NCBI GenBank assembly: GCA_017962845.1
Contig: JAGCUN010000004.1
Span: forward strand, 1-58,496
Source of the DNA: Bacteroidales bacterium
GTDB taxonomy: Bacteria; Bacteroidota; Bacteroidia; Bacteroidales; WCHB1-69
DNA: 58,496 nt
Direction: 5' to 3'
How positions within the stretch are numbered: position 1 is the stretch's first letter; every line of letters starts with the position of its first letter. The notes below the pieces were generated by a model. It ran no database searches and was not told where the DNA came from. It worked only from the letters and a program-made list of their open reading frames with translations. Below, piece by piece: positions 9,783 through 17,971 of this stretch. The position numbers and the translations under genes are program-made.

Positions 9783-10827
9783 CTTGTCGTTTTAGGGAAT
9801 ATTGGTGTAAAATTTCGAGAAATTGTTGCAGAAATTCTTGGTATTCACCGTCTTGCAATGCCGCCTGCTCGTAATTTTTCACCACGCTGTTCCATTGGCT
9901 GGGCTGTACCAGCGGGATGTTGTGCTCCGCTTTGATGCGGGCGATCTCCTCCACCAGCGACATCCGTTTGGCCAGCAGCTGACTGATTTGGGTGTCGATG
10001 TTGTGGATAAGGTTGCGTTGTTGCTGAAGTAGCTGGTCGGTATCGCTTTGTGAAGTTTTGAATGTCAGTGAGTTAAGAATAGTAGAAAGTTCTTCTGGGG
10101 TGATTTGCTGGTTGGCATCGCTGAGGGCCTGTTCGGGGTGGCAGTGGGTTTCTACCATCAGTCCGTTGAAGCCGTAGTCGATGGCAATTTGGGCGATCTG
10201 GCGCAGGTATTGCTGCTGTCCGGAGATGTGGGAGGGGTCGCAGAGCAGGGGGATGTCGGGGCGAGCCACCCGGAAGGCGATGGGAATCTCCCAGAGGGGG
10301 GCGTTGCGCAGGGCGTTCTCGTGCTCCACGGCAAACCCGCGGTGGACGGCCATCACGCGGCTGGCCCCCGTCTTCTCGAACCGTTCCACATTGCCGAGCC
10401 ACAACTTGAGGTCGGGTATGGCGGGGTTCTTGACGAGGACGGTGCTGCCGGTTCCTTTCAAACTGTCGGCGAGCTCTTGTACGGCAAAGGGGTTCACAGC
10501 CGTGCGGGCACCCACCCAGAAACTGTTGATGCCGTGCTGAAGGCAGCTCTCAACGTGCTGTGGCTGTGCTACTTCCACGCAGATGGAAAAGCCGTACCGG
10601 CGGCTAACTTCCTGCAGCCAGGGCAGCGCCTCCGCGCCGGCTCCGCAGAAGTCGGCTCCGCTGCTGCGCGGTTTCCAAACGCCCGCCCGGAAATAGGTGA
10701 CGGGGCAGGGGAGCGCATCCGCCATGCGGTGAAGCCGCTCCGCCGTCTCCAACAGCTGCGCCTCGCTCTCCGCGGCACAGGGACCGGCCACCAGATACTC
10801 GAAAAGTCCTGTCCCGCTATTCGCCAT
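9748..10827 (-). CDS. Bifunctional DAHP synthase / chorismate mutase (type II)
   Basis: 359 residues from the ATG at 10827. The frame extends further upstream, but that part lies inside rfbB and does not resemble the family, while MANSGTGLFEYLVAGPCAAES begins the conserved AGPCA(A/V)E motif. Residues 1-260 are the AroG/KdsA-like TIM barrel (FRAGVWKPRSS, CDPSHISG, ETHCHPEQALSD). Residues 265-359 are a chorismate mutase helical domain (RNLIHNIDTQISQLLAKRMSLVEEIA). It catalyses the first step of aromatic amino acid synthesis and the branch toward Phe/Tyr, and fusion allows feedback control of the synthase. It overlaps the end of rfbB by 11 bp. The final dozen residues (QGRDAVNHNLVK) and the approach to the stop come from a decayed palindromic repeat. 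Confidence 0.93.
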   Translation of the reverse strand: MANSGTGLFEYLVAGPCAAESEAQLLETAERLHRMADALPCPVTYFRAGVWKPRSSGADFCGAGAEALPWLQEVSRRYGFSICVEVAQPQHVESCLQHGINSFWVGARTAVNPFAVQELADSLKGTGSTVLVKNPAIPDLKLWLGNVERFEKTGASRVMAVHRGFAVEHENALRNAPLWEIPIAFRVARPDIPLLCDPSHISGQQQYLRQIAQIAIDYGFNGLMVETHCHPEQALSDANQQITPEELSTILNSLTFKTSQSDTDQLLQQQRNLIHNIDTQISQLLAKRMSLVEEIARIKAEHNIPLVQPSQWNSVVKNYEQAALQDGEYQEFLQQFLEILHQYSLKRQGRDAVNHNLVK

Positions 10828-11866
10828 ACATTTTTCTATAGTAGTCCTGATAGCTGCCCGAGGTGACATTGTCGAGCCACTTCTCGTTGGCCAGGTACCA
10901 GTCAACGGTCTTTTCGAAACCTTCCGCAAATTTGATGCTGGGCTCCCAACCCAATTCGGCACGCAACTTGCTGGCATCGATGGCGTAACGCAGGTCGTGT
11001 CCTGCCCGGTCAGTGACGTAAGTGATGAGCTGAAGAGAGGTGCCCTCCGGACGGCCTAACTTGCGGTCCATAATTTCAATCAACTTCTTGATGAGGTCGA
11101 TGTTGCGCCACTCGTTGTTGCCGCCGATGTTGTAGGTTTCGCCCGTTCTTCCCTTGTGGAAAATCAGGTCGATGGCGCGTGCGTGATCCACCACGTAGAG
11201 CCAGTCGCGCACGTTGATGCCTTTGCCGTAAACAGGTAGCGGCTTGTTGTGCTTTATGTTATTGATAAACAGTGGAATGAGTTTTTCAGGAAACTGGTTG
11301 GGACCATAGTTGTTGGAGCAGTTGGAGATGACGGTCGGCAGGCCGTAGGTGTCGTGGTAGGCGCGCACAAAATGGTCGGAGCTGGCCTTGGCGGCCGAGT
11401 ACGGACTGTGTGGCGAGTAGGGGGTGGTCTCCTTGAAGGAGCCTGTGTCGCCCAATGCGCCATACACCTCGTCGGTGGAGATGTGATAGAAACGCTTGCC
11501 CTCGTAGTTGTCTTTCCAGATGTTCTTGGCGGCGTTCAGCAGGTTCACCGTTCCCACCACATTGGTGAAGATGAACTCCATGGGGTTGACGATGGAGCGG
11601 TCCACATGCGACTCGGCGGCGAGGTGGATAACCCCGTCGTAGCGCTCCTGCTCAAACAGGTGGGTGATGAATTCCGCATCCACGATGTCGCCTTTCACGA
11701 AACGATAGTTGGGCTTCTGGTCGATATCCGACAGGTTCTCGAGATTGCCTGCGTAGGTGAGCTTGTCCAGATTGTGGATTTCAACATCGGGGTACTGGTT
11801 GACAAAAAGTCTGACCACATGGGAACCGATAAAGCCGGCACCGCCGGTAATGAGGATTTTTTTCAT
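10817..11866 (-). CDS. rfbB: dTDP-glucose 4,6-dehydratase
   Basis: 349 residues, typical for RfbB. The N-terminal NAD-binding motif GGAGFIGSH, the catalytic STDEVYG region and the YSAAK Tyr-Lys pair are present. It converts dTDP-glucose to dTDP-4-keto-6-deoxyglucose for dTDP-rhamnose and related surface sugars. No rfbA, rfbC or rfbD lies beside it, so the rest of the pathway must be encoded elsewhere. Its 3' end overlaps the start of the DAHP synthase/chorismate mutase gene, suggesting co-transcription with an unrelated pathway. Confidence 0.96.
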   Translation of the reverse strand: MKKILITGGAGFIGSHVVRLFVNQYPDVEIHNLDKLTYAGNLENLSDIDQKPNYRFVKGDIVDAEFITHLFEQERYDGVIHLAAESHVDRSIVNPMEFIFTNVVGTVNLLNAAKNIWKDNYEGKRFYHISTDEVYGALGDTGSFKETTPYSPHSPYSAAKASSDHFVRAYHDTYGLPTVISNCSNNYGPNQFPEKLIPLFINNIKHNKPLPVYGKGINVRDWLYVVDHARAIDLIFHKGRTGETYNIGGNNEWRNIDLIKKLIEIMDRKLGRPEGTSLQLITYVTDRAGHDLRYAIDASKLRAELGWEPSIKFAEGFEKTVDWYLANEKWLDNVTSGSYQDYYRKMYGE

Positions 11867-11927
11867 AAGTTAGATTTCTTTCGTAGTTGATATTGATTGA
11901 ATTAATAGTTTCTTTTTTGCGCAACTC

Positions 11928-13331
11928 TTACTTATCACAACGATCTCCTTCCATGGCTTTGTCATAATCGGGAAAGTCTATATCATCCCAATAGTCTTTG
12001 GGCTTTTTTTTATTCCAAAAATTGTGGTAGAAGGCTTCCTTTGTCATTCCATCATAATGGATGACTTCATTGTAATACTGGAGGGTGTGGAAGGCGGAGC
12101 GTAGCGATAGTAATACTACAATGAGATATAGGGGGATGCGAATGGGGGCGCGTTTCTCGGCTGCCCAGGCCAAAAAGCAGGCTAAGGGTACGGCCAAAAA
12201 TGCATGGCTCTCAACAAATGGTCTCATCCCAAAACTTCCTCCATACCACCAGCACCACCAAGAAGAGACCACATATACATTGATGATGAAAAAGATCATC
12301 AGCGGCCAGAACCATCCGCGTTGCCTCTTCCATAAAAGATACATTCCTACCAGGGAAGCCAACAAAACCGGCGTGTAGATGAATAATCCTTTTCTGTAGC
12401 CGAAAAGAACGGCTATGATTTTAGGCGAATCCCAAAAGAAGCGTTCCTTCCCGTAGGAATAATAAATCCATTGGCCTGTGATTTCTTTCCAGTACAACAA
12501 TTGGGGAAGCATCACCAAGCCAGCCATCAGGGCAACGATGAGAAAGTGGTACCAATACTTTCCGTACAACTTGATTCTGTCTGGAATATCTTTCCAATTT
12601 TTAATTCCAAATAAAAGAAAAACAAGCACTACCAGTATGTTAGAAGGTCTGATCAAAACAATCAGGCCGAATACGATGCCCATCAGCAGGGCTTTCCACC
12701 ATGCGGCTTTTTCGTACCATCGGTCTGTGAGATAGAGGAATGTCGCGAAAAGGAAGAAACTGTAGCTGTGCGACATGGGGGACTCGTATGTGGCATACCA
12801 GTACAAGGTGGATGTCAATCCAATGATGGCCAATGTCGCGGCAACCACTTTGTCGGAATAATAGCGCGATAAAAAACGCTGTAAAACCAATAATCCCAGC
12901 CAAGCGAAGAAAGCCCCGCTCAGCAGAATGGCGAGGGCGTATGGTTTCGAAAACCCGTCTGCAGGGTAGCCTAGCGGTTCGGCAATGACATTCGCTGCCG
13001 CAAAAAATGGTGCATAAAAAATGGAAACCCCTAATGTCATCTTGATGACATATTTATCATCCCGAACATAGGTGGGCCAGTATTTGTTGAAGTTGGGATA
13101 CTGGTTCTCCCATTTCGACATGCAAATGTCGTGGTCGATGAAATAGGCGGGAAGGTATGAGTAATAGGATTTTACATCCCAGTCGAATACTCTGTGCGGG
13201 GTGGAAAACTTATTGGGAATAAAGATGGTAACGAGATAGGCGATGGCAATGATGGCAAGCACACCCCAACTATAGAAACATCTTTTGCAGTCACATTTTT
13301 CCTTGTGCGCCTGAAACAGATTCTTGCTCAT
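11928..13331 (-). CDS. Polytopic membrane protein, probable GT-C glycosyltransferase
   Basis: 467 residues from the ATG at 13331 (MSKNLFQAHKEKCDCKRC); a further in-frame start 27 bases upstream is less likely. A short cytoplasmic Cys-rich N-terminus is followed by about ten hydrophobic segments. The first large loop contains FDWDVKSYYSYLPAYFI, an Asp-containing loop like those of lipid-linked-sugar GT-C transferases of the ArnT/PMT type. Its product is unknown; placement beside rfbB fits surface polysaccharide or lipid glycosylation. A good -7 box lies at 13356-13363. The family assignment rests on topology and the Asp loop only. Confidence 0.7.
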   Translation of the reverse strand: MSKNLFQAHKEKCDCKRCFYSWGVLAIIAIAYLVTIFIPNKFSTPHRVFDWDVKSYYSYLPAYFIDHDICMSKWENQYPNFNKYWPTYVRDDKYVIKMTLGVSIFYAPFFAAANVIAEPLGYPADGFSKPYALAILLSGAFFAWLGLLVLQRFLSRYYSDKVVAATLAIIGLTSTLYWYATYESPMSHSYSFFLFATFLYLTDRWYEKAAWWKALLMGIVFGLIVLIRPSNILVVLVFLLFGIKNWKDIPDRIKLYGKYWYHFLIVALMAGLVMLPQLLYWKEITGQWIYYSYGKERFFWDSPKIIAVLFGYRKGLFIYTPVLLASLVGMYLLWKRQRGWFWPLMIFFIINVYVVSSWWCWWYGGSFGMRPFVESHAFLAVPLACFLAWAAEKRAPIRIPLYLIVVLLSLRSAFHTLQYYNEVIHYDGMTKEAFYHNFWNKKKPKDYWDDIDFPDYDKAMEGDRCDK

Positions 13332-13355
13332 AGTCGTGCTTGTCGTTTGAAGACG

Positions 13356-13363
13356 CAAAATTA
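13356..13363 (-). promoter_or_regulatory. -7 promoter box TAATTTTG for the membrane glycosyltransferase-like gene
   Basis: On the minus strand TAATTTTG is followed by C and matches the Bacteroidota consensus TAnnTTTG. It lies about 25 bases upstream of the ATG at 13331. Confidence 0.6.
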
Positions 13364-13407
13364 CGCATTTTTTTTGTCACGACACGCGCCAATTGTAAAA
13401 AATGTAG

Positions 13408-13415
13408 TATTTTTG
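13408..13415 (+). promoter_or_regulatory. -7 promoter box TATTTTTG for the ferredoxin gene
   Basis: TATTTTTG followed by C, 29 bases before the ferredoxin ATG. It is back to back with the minus-strand box at 13356-13363, forming a compact divergent promoter region. Confidence 0.7.
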
Positions 13416-13444
13416 CAGCCGTAAACAATCAAATTAATCAAACT

Positions 13445-13615
13445 ATGGCTTACAAAATTTCTGATTCTTGCGTAGCATGTGGTACATGTGCTGGCGAATG
13501 CCCTGTCGGAGCTATTTCCGAAGGCGACATCTACAAAATCAATCCCGATGAATGCATCGAGTGTGGTGCTTGCGCTGCCGCTTGCCCGACTGGTGCTATC
13601 GCTCTTGATGAGTAG
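13445..13615 (+). CDS. 2[4Fe-4S] ferredoxin
   Basis: 56 residues, the length of clostridial-type ferredoxins. Two CxxCxxCxxxCP clusters are complete: CVACGTCAGECP and CIECGACAAACP. It is a small soluble electron carrier, in anaerobes typically for pyruvate:ferredoxin oxidoreductase or hydrogenase-type enzymes. The ATG at 13445 was chosen because the conserved AYKISDSC N-terminus begins there and a promoter lies 29 bases upstream; an earlier in-frame start is within the promoter. The gene is monocistronic, with a strong terminator 20 bases after the stop. It suggests an anaerobic lifestyle. Confidence 0.96.
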   Translation: MAYKISDSCVACGTCAGECPVGAISEGDIYKINPDECIECGACAAACPTGAIALDE

Positions 13616-13634
13616 TCTGCCGGAAAGCAAAAAA

Positions 13635-13669
13635 AAGCGGGGCATCCATCGGATGCCCCGCTTTTTTTT
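13635..13669. terminator. Bidirectional intrinsic terminator
   Basis: A perfect 12-bp stem (AGCGGGGCATCC / GGATGCCCCGCT) with a 3-nt loop, an A-run on the left and a T-run on the right. It sits between the converging ferredoxin and lipoprotein genes and can serve both strands. Confidence 0.93.
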
Positions 13670-13682
13670 ATGGTCTGTCATT

Positions 13683-14153
13683 TCAGTCGTGCTCTTCCGA
13701 CAAGGGACTGTCCAGGTCGTCTTCGTCATCAACGAGCACCTCTTCGTCGGGACCAGCGGAGGTGGCCTTGCCGCCATTGTCAATCACATTGATGATGTCT
13801 TTGACGCGGATTTTGCCATCTACCTGTATCACTTTGAAAATCACCGTTTTCACAATCAGTTGTCCGCCTTCAGCGGGTGAAACCAGTACCTCGGCAGTCA
13901 CCTTGTCGCCCTCAATCTTGGCAATTCTGTACTCCTGGCCGGCAAATGCGTCCTGAAAGAGCTGCTTCTGGTTGTCGGACATCTTGTCGTAACCATCCGC
14001 AAATACGGAGAGCGTCTTTTCAATGCCGTTCTTCTGGAGACTGCTGAACATCTCCTTGACTCCTTTTTCCACATCTGCTTCTTTCAATTTCTGTTGGCAT
14101 CCAGCAAAAATGACCACTAAAACTGCCAATGTCAAAATCTTCATTGTTTTCAT
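13683..14153 (-). CDS. Lipoprotein of unknown function
   Basis: 156 residues. The N-terminus is a lipoprotein signal (MKTMKILTLAVLVVIFAGCQQ) with lipobox FAGC, so the mature protein starts at Cys19 and should be membrane anchored. The body resembles the small alpha/beta fold of DUF4878/SnoaL-like lipoproteins (a helical start, then strands EYRIAKIEGDKVTAEVLV and IKVDGKIRVKDI), but I do not recognise a specific family. The C-terminal 25 residues are very acidic (EEVLVDDEDDLDSPLSEEHD). It is monocistronic with its own -7 box at 14188-14195. An alternative ATG lies three codons downstream. Confidence 0.85.
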   Translation of the reverse strand: MKTMKILTLAVLVVIFAGCQQKLKEADVEKGVKEMFSSLQKNGIEKTLSVFADGYDKMSDNQKQLFQDAFAGQEYRIAKIEGDKVTAEVLVSPAEGGQLIVKTVIFKVIQVDGKIRVKDIINVIDNGGKATSAGPDEEVLVDDEDDLDSPLSEEHD

Positions 14154-14187
14154 GATAATGCGTGTTTGATGGTTAGCAATAGCACTG

Positions 14188-14195
14188 CAAAGGTA
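14188..14195 (-). promoter_or_regulatory. -7 promoter box TACCTTTG for the lipoprotein gene
   Basis: Minus-strand TACCTTTG followed by C, about 35 bases upstream of the lipoprotein start. It matches TAnnTTTG. Confidence 0.55.
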
Positions 14196-14243
14196 CTATG
14201 TTTTTCGTATGAAATGGCGGAATGTTTCTTTTTTTAAGATTTA

Positions 14244-15965
14244 TTATAATTTCATCGATGCTTTCACCTTTTCAATTTTGGCGTCAAGTTCTTGGGAAGT
14301 TCTCTCAAAAGATTGCAAATCAGCCAACTGCTCTTTTACGCCAAAGTAGAATTTTATTTTGGGCTCGGTGCCGGAAGGTCTGACGGTGATCTTGGTGCCG
14401 TCGGCGGTGAAAAACTGCAGCACGTCTGACTTCGGCAGGGTGATGGGCGATGTGGTGCCGTTCTGACAATCTTGTGCGATGCTCTGTTTGTAGTCCATCA
14501 TGCGCACGACGGGCGAGCCGTTGACCTCTTTCGGCGGCTGGTTGCGGAAGTCGCTCATCATCTGTTGGATTTCCGCCGCGCCGGCCTGTCCCTTGCGGGT
14601 GATGGAAAGCAGCGACTCTTTGTAGAAGCCGTATTGCAGATAGAGCTCTTGCAGCTGGCGGTACAAACTCTTGCCGCTGTCGGCCAGCACGGCCGCCATC
14701 TCGGCAATCATGCAGCAGGCCGACACCGCGTCCTTGTCGCGCACGAAGTCGCCGACCAAGTAGCCGTAGCTCTCCTCGCCGCCCACGATAAACTGCTTGT
14801 CCGGACTGTTCTGAATCTGCTCAGCGATATACTTGAAACCGGTCAGCACGTCGGGACACTCCACGCCGAAGGAGGCGGAGATGTCGCGAATCAGCTCGGT
14901 GGTCACGATGGTCTTCACGGTGAACTCCTTGCCCGTGAGCTTGCCGCTGTTTTTCCATTGCGAAAGGATGTAATATACTAACAGTGAGCCGGTCATGTTG
15001 CCATTCAGGAGAATCATCTGTCCATGGTCGTCGCGCACGGCGATGCCCACGCGGTCGGCATCGGGGTCGGTGGCGAGCACCAGGTCGGCCTGTATCTCGT
15101 CGGCCTTGCGCATGGCTAACTCCATGGCGGTGCGCTCCTCCGGATTGGGAGAGGCCACCGTCGGGAAGTTGCCGTCGGGCGTTTTCTGCGACTCCAGCAC
15201 GGTGACGTTGGTGAAGCCGTACATCTCCAAAGCCTTGGGTACCATGGTGATGCCCGTGCCATGCAGGGGAGTATAGACAATCTTGAGGTCGTGCTGGTGC
15301 GCGATGGCCTCCGGATTCAGCGTCAGCGCTTTGATGCGTGCCAGATAGACATCGTCCACCTCGCGGCCGATGATGCGGATGCGGTCGTCGCCGCCGTCCC
15401 ACAGAATCTGGTCGTAGGAGGTCACGGCGTTCACCTCGTTGATGATGCCCTTGTCGTGCGGCGGCACAAACTGTCCGCCATCGCCCCAATACACCTTGTA
15501 GCCGTTGTACTCCTTAGGGTTGTGCGAGGCGGTCACCATTACGCCGGCGTGGCAGCCAAGGTGGCGCACGGCGAAGGAGAGCTCCGGTGTGGGACGCAGG
15601 TCCTCAAAAAGGTAGCAGAGGATGCCGTTGGCGGCCATCACGCGGGCGGTCACCTCGGCGAAGAAGCGGCTGTTGTTGCGCGAGTCGTGCGACACCACCA
15701 CCTTCAGCTCCTTGTCAGGGAGGTTCTTTTTCAGATAGTTGGCGAGCCCTTGGGTGGCTGCGCCCACCGTGTAACGGTTCATGCGGTTGGTGCCTACGCC
15801 CATGATGCCGCGCAGACCGCCCGTGCCAAACTCCAGCGTGCGGTAGAAACTTTCGTTGAGCTCGTTCGGGTCCTCGTTGATGAGCCGCTGCACCTCATCG
15901 CGCGTCTCTTTATCGAAATAGTCTGATAACCAAGTTTTTGCTTTCTCAATAATGTCAGTATTCAT
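14244..15965 (-). CDS. Phosphoglucomutase / phosphomannomutase (alpha-D-phosphohexomutase)
   Basis: 573 residues from the ATG at 15965; a TTG two codons earlier is a weaker choice. All four phosphohexomutase motifs are present: phosphoserine loop VTASHNPKEYNGYKVYW, metal loop ATDPDADRVG, sugar-binding loop GGEESYG, and phosphate-binding loop RPSGTEPKIKFYF. The ~575-residue length and sequence fit the PgcA/PGM2-like branch acting on glucose-1-P and glucose-6-P and possibly other pentose or hexose phosphates. It links central metabolism to nucleotide-sugar supply. The 54 bp upstream hold a low-complexity TTCAATTTTCAA-type repeat rather than a recognisable promoter. Confidence 0.95.
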   Translation of the reverse strand: MNTDIIEKAKTWLSDYFDKETRDEVQRLINEDPNELNESFYRTLEFGTGGLRGIMGVGTNRMNRYTVGAATQGLANYLKKNLPDKELKVVVSHDSRNNSRFFAEVTARVMAANGILCYLFEDLRPTPELSFAVRHLGCHAGVMVTASHNPKEYNGYKVYWGDGGQFVPPHDKGIINEVNAVTSYDQILWDGGDDRIRIIGREVDDVYLARIKALTLNPEAIAHQHDLKIVYTPLHGTGITMVPKALEMYGFTNVTVLESQKTPDGNFPTVASPNPEERTAMELAMRKADEIQADLVLATDPDADRVGIAVRDDHGQMILLNGNMTGSLLVYYILSQWKNSGKLTGKEFTVKTIVTTELIRDISASFGVECPDVLTGFKYIAEQIQNSPDKQFIVGGEESYGYLVGDFVRDKDAVSACCMIAEMAAVLADSGKSLYRQLQELYLQYGFYKESLLSITRKGQAGAAEIQQMMSDFRNQPPKEVNGSPVVRMMDYKQSIAQDCQNGTTSPITLPKSDVLQFFTADGTKITVRPSGTEPKIKFYFGVKEQLADLQSFERTSQELDAKIEKVKASMKL

Positions 15966-15967
15966 AT

Positions 15968-16019
15968 CCAATATTTTTCAATTTTCAACTTTCAATTTTC
16001 AATTCTCAGTTTTCCATTT
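15968..16019. repeat. Low-complexity TTCAATTTTCAA repeat
   Basis: The gap between the phosphohexomutase and YitT genes is made of iterations of TTCAA(T/C)TTT. The same kind of filler recurs near 52030-52070. It carries no hairpin or promoter that I can recognise. Confidence 0.7.
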
Positions 16020-16913
16020 TCAGAGTTTTATCTCCTCAAAATTCTTACCAAACACGCTCTGCACCTTTGAGATGGAGATGAAGGCCGTGTTGTCCACCTC
16101 TTTGATGATGCGGATGATGTTGGCGCGGTCGGTGCGGTGCGAGATGATGAGCAGCACTTCGGTGTCTTGGTGGTTGTAGCTGCCGGTGCCCTTCAGGAAG
16201 GTGGCGCCACGATGCAGCTCGTTGTTGATGCGTTCTGCGATTTCGTGGTTTTTCTTCGAGAATACCATGAACTGGAAGGTCTGACGATAACCGTCGATGA
16301 CGAGGTCGGAGACGATGATATAGACAAACAGCACTACGGCGCTATATACCAGCAGTACGGGATTGTGGGTGGTGAGGATGGATGAGAGAACGATGAAAAT
16401 GTTGAGGTAGAGGCTGGTACGGCCGTAAGAAACGCGCCGGTATTTGGCAATCATCAGCACGATGATGTCGGTGCCGCCAGTGTTGCCTCCATTGGTGAGG
16501 GCGATGCCGATGCCGAGTCCCGACAGCGCGGCGCCGATCATGGCGCACATGAAGGGGTCATCGGGGATGATGGGGTGCCCGTAAAAGTTCAGAAGGAAGT
16601 CGTACAGCGACTGTCCGACCTGCAGCAGCAGGGAGAGCAGCACCGAGCAGATGAGCGTGTCGATGCAGAACCTGCGGCCGAGGATTTTCCATGCGATGCC
16701 TATCAGGATGAGGTTGAGCACCAAAGCGGAAACAGAGACGGGGATCTTGTCGCATGCGAAATAGATGATGGCCGAGATACCGCTGATGCCGCCGCCGGTG
16801 ATCTGGTGGGGGATAAGGAAGAAGGTCCAGCCGAAGGCGAAGACGGCGAGACCGATGAAGACGAACAGGTATTTTTCAGCTTCCTGCAGGAATTTTTTGG
16901 TGTTGGGTTTCAT
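16020..16913 (-). CDS. YitT family membrane protein (DUF161 + DUF2179)
   Basis: 297 residues. The N-terminal half has five to six hydrophobic segments with the family signature IPHQITGGGISGISAII and the repeat GIGIALTNGGNTGGTDI. The C-terminal ~80 residues are a soluble DUF2179 domain (MVFSKKNHEIAERINNELHRGATFLKGTGSY, then LIISHRTDRANIIRIIKEVDNTAFISI). The family is widespread and its transport role is unproven. It starts one base after the stop of a tiny lipoprotein gene, so the two are almost certainly translated from one message. Confidence 0.93.
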   Translation of the reverse strand: MKPNTKKFLQEAEKYLFVFIGLAVFAFGWTFFLIPHQITGGGISGISAIIYFACDKIPVSVSALVLNLILIGIAWKILGRRFCIDTLICSVLLSLLLQVGQSLYDFLLNFYGHPIIPDDPFMCAMIGAALSGLGIGIALTNGGNTGGTDIIVLMIAKYRRVSYGRTSLYLNIFIVLSSILTTHNPVLLVYSAVVLFVYIIVSDLVIDGYRQTFQFMVFSKKNHEIAERINNELHRGATFLKGTGSYNHQDTEVLLIISHRTDRANIIRIIKEVDNTAFISISKVQSVFGKNFEEIKL

Positions 16914-16914
16914 G

Positions 16915-17100
16915 TCAGTATGTTTTTTCGGCGATGAGACAAGTGGTGGTGTCGGTATGTGCAGGCACGTTCTCGCAGCCGCAATGGCGGTCGCGGCGGT
17001 GGGGGCGAGCCCCCTGAATCTTGGGCGCGCACGATTCCATGACCAAGGTGGTCAGAAGGATACCTGTGAGGAGTAGCGGCAGAGGTGCAATCGGCTTCAT
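16915..17100 (-). CDS. Tiny lipoprotein with a Cys/His/Arg-rich tail
   Basis: 61 residues. A hydrophobic signal ends in a lipobox-like VMESC at about residue 24. The mature peptide is only ~38 residues and has the striking run GARPHRRDRHCGCENVP followed by a Thr-rich tail. The Cys and His spacing could bind metal, but that is speculation. It begins 27 bases downstream of a -7 box and ends one base before the YitT start. I do not recognise a named family. Confidence 0.65.
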   Translation of the reverse strand: MKPIAPLPLLLTGILLTTLVMESCAPKIQGARPHRRDRHCGCENVPAHTDTTTCLIAEKTY

Positions 17101-17126
17101 GATGATGAAATTTAGATTTGCAGCCG

Positions 17127-17134
17127 CAAAATTA
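17127..17134 (-). promoter_or_regulatory. -7 promoter box TAATTTTG for the lipoprotein-YitT pair
   Basis: Minus-strand TAATTTTG followed by CGGCTG. The plus-strand box at 17185-17192 is followed by the same CGGCTG, so the two transcripts start with nearly the same sequence. Confidence 0.6.
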
Positions 17135-17184
17135 CGACTTTTTCATCAAATAATCACGATGACCTATAATTTCGGAAAAATGAT

Positions 17185-17192
17185 TATCTTTG
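17185..17192 (+). promoter_or_regulatory. -7 promoter box TATCTTTG for the DUF3791/DUF3990 operon
   Basis: TATCTTTG followed by C, 88 bases upstream of the first DUF3791 ATG. The leader between them contains the left copy of the direct repeat that brackets the operon. Confidence 0.6.
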
Positions 17193-17247
17193 CGGCTGGA
17201 ATTTGCAGATGAGATGAGAAGGGGAGTTTTATGACCAATAATGTTAT

Positions 17248-17281
17248 ATAACATATTGTAAAACAAAGAATTAACTATTAT
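17248..17281 (+). repeat. Left copy of a 34-bp direct repeat bracketing the DUF3791/DUF3990 module
   Basis: This 34-bp stretch begins ATAACATATT and ends CTATTAT, its last two bases being the first two of the DUF3791 ATG. It matches 18201-18234 at 30 of 34 positions. The right copy has ATT where the start codon ATG would be. Confidence 0.8.
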
Positions 17282-17498
17282 GAACAACCGCGATAGAATT
17301 GAATACCTTGTGATTTTCATTGGTGAGTTCGCACAACATCACCATTTGAATATCAGACAGACCTACCAGTATCTGCGGCAGTATAAGGCTTTGGATTTCT
17401 TAGAAAAACAATATGATGTGGCTCACACAATGGGCTTCCCCTATATGGTGGATGCTATGACTGACTACTGCAAAAGGAATGGAGGGTATTTGGCATGA
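17280..17498 (+). CDS. DUF3791 protein (first copy)
   Basis: 72 residues (MNNRDRIEYLVIFIGEFAQHHHLN...). The pattern of an N-terminal helix, RQTYQYLRQYKALDFLEKQYDVAHTM, and the ending MVDAMTDYCKRNGG fits the DUF3791 family of small helical proteins. Its stop overlaps the ATG of the DUF3990 gene (ATGA), so the two are translationally coupled. DUF3791 genes regularly neighbour DUF3990 genes, an arrangement like a toxin-antitoxin pair; the antitoxin role is inference. The local sequence is AT-rich compared with the housekeeping genes around it. Confidence 0.85.
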   Translation: MNNRDRIEYLVIFIGEFAQHHHLNIRQTYQYLRQYKALDFLEKQYDVAHTMGFPYMVDAMTDYCKRNGGYLA

Positions 17499-17971
17499 AA
17501 TTGTACCACGGAACTTATACGAATTTCGACATCATTGATTTGTCAAAATCCAATAAGGGAAAAGATTTTGGCAAAGGATTTTATTTGTCGGACAACTATG
17601 AACAGGCACATCAATTAGCAGTATTTAAAGCCATCCAATTCAATGCAGAACCAGTTGTCATTGCATACGAATTTGACGAATGCTTACTCACGAATGGCTC
17701 TTTATCTTTTTTGCGCTTTGATGAGTATTCAAGGGAATGGGCAGAGTTTGTATTGAAAAATCGGACCAATGACAATTCTGCAAATATCCATCCGTATGAT
17801 GTTGTTTATGGTCCGATTGCAAACGACAAAGTGGGAGTTCAAATACGTAATCTGTTAGAGCAAAACATTGATATGGAAGTCTTTCTGAAAAGGCTAAAGT
17901 ATATGCATGGAATCACATTCCAATATTTTTTCGGAACGGAAAAGGCAATTTCAAAACTGGTACGAGTATGA
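17495..17971 (+). CDS. DUF3990 protein, possible ADP-ribosyltransferase-like toxin
   Basis: 158 residues. The N-terminus reads KLYHGTYTNFDIIDLSKSN, then GKDFGKGFYLSDNYEQAHQLA. A YHGT strand followed by GxGFYLS and a helix is the pattern of ADP-ribosyltransferase-fold proteins (RES, DarT, polymorphic toxins), and DUF3990 has that layout. Whether a catalytic third residue exists is not clear by eye. It overlaps the preceding DUF3791 gene and the following one by four bases each. It is most likely the effector of a three-gene module with two DUF3791 partners. Confidence 0.8.
   Translation: MKLYHGTYTNFDIIDLSKSNKGKDFGKGFYLSDNYEQAHQLAVFKAIQFNAEPVVIAYEFDECLLTNGSLSFLRFDEYSREWAEFVLKNRTNDNSANIHPYDVVYGPIANDKVGVQIRNLLEQNIDMEVFLKRLKYMHGITFQYFFGTEKAISKLVRV

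Noticed and set aside
15261..15926. 221-residue plus-strand frame opposite phosphoglucomutase
   Set aside because: The minus strand carries all four phosphohexomutase motifs.
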